DNA from: Clostridia bacterium
GTDB taxonomy: Bacteria > Bacillota > Clostridia > TANB77 > CAG-508
DNA: 64,000 nucleotides
Reading direction: 5' to 3'
NCBI GenBank assembly: GCA_900759015.1
Contig: CAAEUE010000017.1
Coordinates: 61,821 to 125,820, forward strand
Of the stretch, positions 61,123-64,000 are shown piece after piece; the stretch's first letter is position 1, and every line of letters starts with the position of its first letter. Position numbers and translations under genes: made by a program. The notes under the pieces are model-generated. The model had not been told where the DNA came from. It did no database searches and worked only from the letters and a program-made list of their open reading frames with translations.

Positions 61123-62061
61123 TTGATTGTATATGCAGATATTATATTTGTAGAAAATTTAATAATAAATTTTATTATCCTATATGTAACAGCTTTATTA
61201 AAGAAAATAAAAATATCGTATTTTAGAATTATTCTTGCAAGTACATGTGGTAGCTTATATGCTATTTTGGCGATTAGAATAGATAATGTATTTTACAAAT
61301 TAATATTGTCAATATTGATGGTTATAATCATTTGTCCTACCAAAAATATTAGGAAAATATTAGAAACATTAACAGTTTTTTATTTGGTATCTATTAGTAC
61401 TGGAGGAGCATCAATTGCAATATCATATTTATTTAATGGATATGCCATAAATACATTAAAAGGAATACCTGTTGTAAGTTTTCCAATTATGATTTCAGCA
61501 ATTGGAGTAACTATTGGAGTTTTTTTAATCATGCTAACAATAAATAATGTGAAATCTAAAATTTCCAAAAACAATATTATTTATGATGTGGAAATATTTA
61601 TTGGAACCAAAAAAGCAAAAATAAAAGCTTTATTGGATACAGGAAATATGTTGAAAGATCCTATAACAAATAGATCTGTAATAGTTGTTGCAAAAAGAAG
61701 CTTGCAAAGCATATTAACAAGAGAAATATTAGATGATATTACTCTTGTTTTAGGAGGTGATAAAATTGGAAATCTATTAAATGAAGAATTAGCAAGCAGA
61801 ATAAAATTAATTCCATTTAATTCATTAGGAAATGAACATGGAATTTTGCTAGGAATAAAGTCAGATAAAATAATTGTAGATGATATGGAAATTAAAGATG
61901 TAATTATAGGAATATATGAAAAGGAATTTTCAAAAACAAAAAGATATGATGCACTAATCGGAATAGATCTACTGTGTGAGGAGGAGTGCAATTATGAATT
62001 GGATAGAAAAAATAAAAAACAGTATAAGCACAATTTATGCAAAATATATAAATCAAAATGA
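61123..62061 (+). CDS. spoIIGA: Pro-sigma-E processing protease SpoIIGA
   Basis: A mother-cell membrane aspartic protease that cleaves pro-sigma-E on signal from SpoIIR. The N-terminal half has five membrane helices (VYADIIFVENLIINFIILY at the start). The cytoplasmic protease half carries the active-site KALLDTGNMLKDP (near residue 180). I choose TTG 61123, with GAGGTGG five bases upstream; earlier codons lack a ribosome site. The C-terminus overlaps sigE by 68 bases, running past the usual end (GIDLLC). No Spo0A box was seen immediately upstream. Confidence 0.93.
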   Translation: MIVYADIIFVENLIINFIILYVTALLKKIKISYFRIILASTCGSLYAILAIRIDNVFYKLILSILMVIIICPTKNIRKILETLTVFYLVSISTGGASIAISYLFNGYAINTLKGIPVVSFPIMISAIGVTIGVFLIMLTINNVKSKISKNNIIYDVEIFIGTKKAKIKALLDTGNMLKDPITNRSVIVVAKRSLQSILTREILDDITLVLGGDKIGNLLNEELASRIKLIPFNSLGNEHGILLGIKSDKIIVDDMEIKDVIIGIYEKEFSKTKRYDALIGIDLLCEEECNYELDRKNKKQYKHNLCKIYKSK

Positions 62062-62728
62062 AAATATTGAAAATTTACCAATATTTTATATAGGAGGAAG
62101 TCAAACATTACCACCACCATTGAATCAAGATGAAGAAAAAGAAGTATTAGAAAGAATAGAAAAAGGGGATAAAGAAGCTAGAAAAATATTGGTAGAAAGA
62201 AATTTAAGGTTAGTTGTATATATTGCAAAAAAGTTTGAAAATACTGGAGTTGGTTTAGAAGATTTGATTTCAATAGGTACAATAGGATTAATGAAAGGAG
62301 TAAATACGTTTAAAATAGATAAAAAAATAAAACTTGCAACATATGCATCAAGATGCATAGAAAATGAAATTTTAATGCATCTTAGAAGAAGTAATAAATT
62401 AAAAAGTGAAATATCAATTGATGAACCGTTAAATCAAGACTGTGATGGAAATGAATTATTGCTTTCAGATGTTTTAGGAACAGATAGTGATGTTACATCA
62501 AGAAGAATAGAGGAAGAAATTGATAGAAAGCTTTTAAGAGAATCTATAGAAAAATTAAATAAAAGGGAAAAGTGTATTATGAAACTTAGATTTGGGTTTA
62601 CAACAGGGGATGAGAAGACACAAAAAGAAGTTGCTGATATGCTTGGAATTTCTCAAAGTTATATATCAAGATTAGAGAAAAAAATCATTGGAAAAATGAA
62701 AAAAGAAATTTCTAGTAAGATAGGATAG
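61994..62728 (+). CDS. sigE: Sporulation sigma factor sigma-E
   Basis: Mother-cell sigma factor, about 244 residues, made as pro-sigma-E: the N-terminal 25-30 residues (MNWIEKIKNSISTIYAKYIN) form the amphipathic pro-sequence removed by SpoIIGA. Then LPIFYIGGSQTLPPPL, region 2 (RLVVYIAKKFENTG; TFKIDKKIKLATYASRCIENE) and region 4 (MLGISQSYISRLEKKI). ATG 61994 follows GAGGAGGAG, inside spoIIGA. Confidence 0.95.
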   Translation: MNWIEKIKNSISTIYAKYINQNENIENLPIFYIGGSQTLPPPLNQDEEKEVLERIEKGDKEARKILVERNLRLVVYIAKKFENTGVGLEDLISIGTIGLMKGVNTFKIDKKIKLATYASRCIENEILMHLRRSNKLKSEISIDEPLNQDCDGNELLLSDVLGTDSDVTSRRIEEEIDRKLLRESIEKLNKREKCIMKLRFGFTTGDEKTQKEVADMLGISQSYISRLEKKIIGKMKKEISSKIG

Positions 62729-62737
62729 ATTAATAAC

Positions 62738-62797
62738 GCATAAAAAAACCAAATTTGGAAATACTTATTTTAAGTATTTCTAAAGGAGGTTTTTTGT
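62738..62797 (+). promoter_or_regulatory. sigG control region: sigma-F-like promoter and ribosome-site hairpin
   Basis: GCATA (62738-62742), 14 bases, GGAAATACTT (62757-62766) match a sigma-F promoter (GYATA, about 15, GGNNANAHTR). The hairpin GAAATACTTA (62758-62767) with TAAGTATTTC (62771-62780), extended by AAAAAACC (62743-62750) with GGTTTTTT (62788-62795), would bury the ribosome site AAAGGAGG (62782-62789) in read-through mRNA. Transcripts from the sigma-F-like promoter lack the 5' arms. Confidence 0.7.
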
Positions 62798-63571
62798 TTG
62801 ATTAATAAGGTTGAAATTTGCGGAGTAAATACTACAAAATTACCTATATTATCAAATGAAGAAAAAAAAGAACTATTAACAAAGATAAAAAATGGAGATA
62901 AAGATGCACGTGAAAAATTTATTAATGGTAATTTAAGATTAGTTTTAAGTGTAGTCCAAAGATTTTCAGGTAGAACAGAAAGTGCAGATGATTTGTTCCA
63001 AATAGGCTGTATAGGATTGATAAAAGCAATTGACAATTTTGATATTAGTTTAAATGTTCAATTTAGCACATATGCTGTACCTATGATAATAGGAGAAATA
63101 AGAAGATATTTAAGGGATAATAATTCAATTAGAGTAAGTAGGTCTATTAAAGATTTAGCATATAAAAGCATTGCTTTTAAAAATAAATTTTTGAAAGAAA
63201 ATGACAGAGAACCTACAATAGAAGAAATTGCGAAAGAGTTAGAAGTGGAGCCAGAAGAGATATCATTAAGTTTGAGTGCTATACAAGATCCGGTTTCATT
63301 ACAAGAGCCAGTATTTAATGATGGAACAGAAAATATTTTTATAATAGATCAAGTAAGTGATAGTAAAAACACAGATGAAAAGTGGACTGAAAGTATAACT
63401 ATATCAGAATTGATGAAGAAATTAAATGAAAAAGAAAAAATGATAATTATGAAAAGATTTTTTGATGGAAGGACTCAAATGGAAGTAGCGGAGGAAATAG
63501 GAATATCACAAGCTCAAGTTTCAAGGTTGGAAAAGAGCGCAATAAGTCATATTAAAAGATTATACAATTAG
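62798..63571 (+). CDS. sigG: Sporulation sigma factor sigma-G
   Basis: Late forespore sigma factor, 257 residues. The N-terminus NKVEICGVNTTKLPILSNEE is characteristic of sigma-G. Region 2: DDLFQIGCIGLIKAIDNFD and QFSTYAVPMIIGEIRRYLRD; region 3; region 4: GISQAQVSRLEKSAI. The start is TTG 62798, eight bases after AAAGGAGG. It lies 69 bases after sigE, as in B. subtilis. Confidence 0.96.
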   Translation: MINKVEICGVNTTKLPILSNEEKKELLTKIKNGDKDAREKFINGNLRLVLSVVQRFSGRTESADDLFQIGCIGLIKAIDNFDISLNVQFSTYAVPMIIGEIRRYLRDNNSIRVSRSIKDLAYKSIAFKNKFLKENDREPTIEEIAKELEVEPEEISLSLSAIQDPVSLQEPVFNDGTENIFIIDQVSDSKNTDEKWTESITISELMKKLNEKEKMIIMKRFFDGRTQMEVAEEIGISQAQVSRLEKSAISHIKRLYN

Positions 63572-63619
63572 AGTATTATACATCATTTTATCTCATATAT
63601 TATGATAAGAGGTGATGAT

Positions 63620-63853
63620 GTGAAGAAAAAAGGTTTAGATTTTAAGCATAAAGAAGTAATAAATATAAATGACGGAAAAAGATTAGGATTTGTGCAAGAT
63701 GTATGTGCAGAATTAGAAACTGGAAATATTACTTCAATTATTGTTCCTGGGAATAATAAAATTATTAATTTGTTTTCTTCAGGAAATGAGATTGTAATTC
63801 CATGGGAGAAAGTAAAATGCATTGGTGAGGATATCATATTAGTGGAAATATAA
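63620..63853 (+). CDS. ylmC: YlmC/YmxH-family PRC-barrel sporulation protein
   Basis: A 77-residue PRC-barrel protein, KEVININDGKRLGFVQDVCA followed by SGNEIVIPWEKVKCIGEDIILV. Family members are common in sporulating Firmicutes, next to sigG; the role is unproven. I start at GTG 63620, since AAGAGGTGAT is the ribosome site; the upstream ATG at 63602 precedes that site. Confidence 0.9.
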   Translation: MKKKGLDFKHKEVININDGKRLGFVQDVCAELETGNITSIIVPGNNKIINLFSSGNEIVIPWEKVKCIGEDIILVEI

Positions 63854-63879
63854 AAGGCTAATAACCTTTTATATTTTTT
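63850..63879 (+). terminator. Intrinsic terminator after ylmC
   Basis: TAAAAGG pairs with CCTTTTA, followed by a T-run. Confidence 0.82.
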
Positions 63880-63935
63880 TAAATTGTACATAATAAATAG
63901 ACAATAAAAAATATTAAAAAAAATGAAAAAATATG

Positions 63936-63964
63936 TTGACAATAAAAAGGTGATATGGTAATAT
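63936..63964 (+). promoter_or_regulatory. Promoter at the right edge
   Basis: TTGACA (63936-63941), a 17-base spacer, TAATAT (63959-63964). Its transcript would begin near AAAGACCGAGTAACAAGAG; the gene lies beyond the window. Confidence 0.6.
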
Positions 63965-64000
63965 AATTAAAGACCGAGTAACAAGAGAAAAAAACACATA

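Overview
The window is AT-rich DNA (clearly under one-third G+C) from a spore-forming member of the Clostridia, probably an uncultured gut lineage. The evidence is the spoIIGA-sigE-sigG-ylmC sporulation block, Spo0A-type boxes, clostridial gene order (rnc next to an Elp3-like gene, murA-ftsQ-DUF881-sbp-ftsA-ftsZ), and a MurE with the DNPR signature of meso-diaminopimelate peptidoglycan. Native genes use AGA for almost all arginines and often start with TTG or GTG. No tRNA, rRNA, CRISPR array, prophage or insertion-sequence transposase is visible.

Layout. 1-2 kb: 3' end of a nicotinate phosphoribosyltransferase, a Cof-type phosphatase and a stand-alone GT51 transglycosylase. 2-17.3 kb: the division and cell-wall cluster mraZ-rsmH-ftsL, interrupted by an unknown gene, a GT2 glycosyltransferase, a GH3 beta-glucosidase and a Cof phosphatase, then spoVD/pbp2-murE-mraY-ftsW/spoVE-murG (murD and murF are absent here). 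17.3-28.9 kb: coiled-coil locus A, a DUF6514-like gene under apparent Spo0A control, topA, a SNF2 helicase, trmFO, coiled-coil locus B and two small membrane proteins. 29-38 kb: rpsL-rpsG-fusA-tuf, plsX-acpP, coiled-coil locus C, rnc and a radical-SAM-like protein with no cluster cysteines. 38-46 kb: YitT, OGG, comM-dprA-yraN behind a candidate structured leader, a GH13 amylase, an AIM24 protein and a small XRE regulator. 46-49 kb: rplM-rpsI on the minus strand and two related unknown genes. 49-58.4 kb: topB, an HD hydrolase, a patatin, FprA, then murA-ftsQ-DUF881-DUF881-sbp. 58.5-64 kb: ftsA-ftsZ, spoIIGA-sigE, sigG, ylmC.

The main finding concerns the codon CGG. Three genes (pncB, mraZ, rsmH) are split by an apparent +1 frameshift. 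In each, the shift falls exactly on an in-frame CGG codon: skipping the C and reading GGN restores the conserved protein with its expected glycine. Reading every other native gene by eye, I found no in-frame CGG at all, although CGT, CGA and CGC are used. Six isolated, more GC-rich single-gene units (505-aa unknown, GT2, 89-aa membrane protein, GH13, 166-aa and 240-aa unknowns) carry ten in-frame CGG codons. This suggests a host in which CGG is unassigned or decoded with a +1 shift, plus a class of foreign cassettes that still use it. Base-calling error at three sites is the main alternative.

Other points worth checking: three loci that pair a 47-56-residue helical protein with larger coiled-coil proteins; a sigG control region in which read-through mRNA would hide the ribosome site and a sigma-F-like promoter would free it; a Spo0A-activated promoter layout; a dprA that begins in frame after the comM stop with no standard start codon; and several RNA structures that enclose or sequester ribosome-binding sites.
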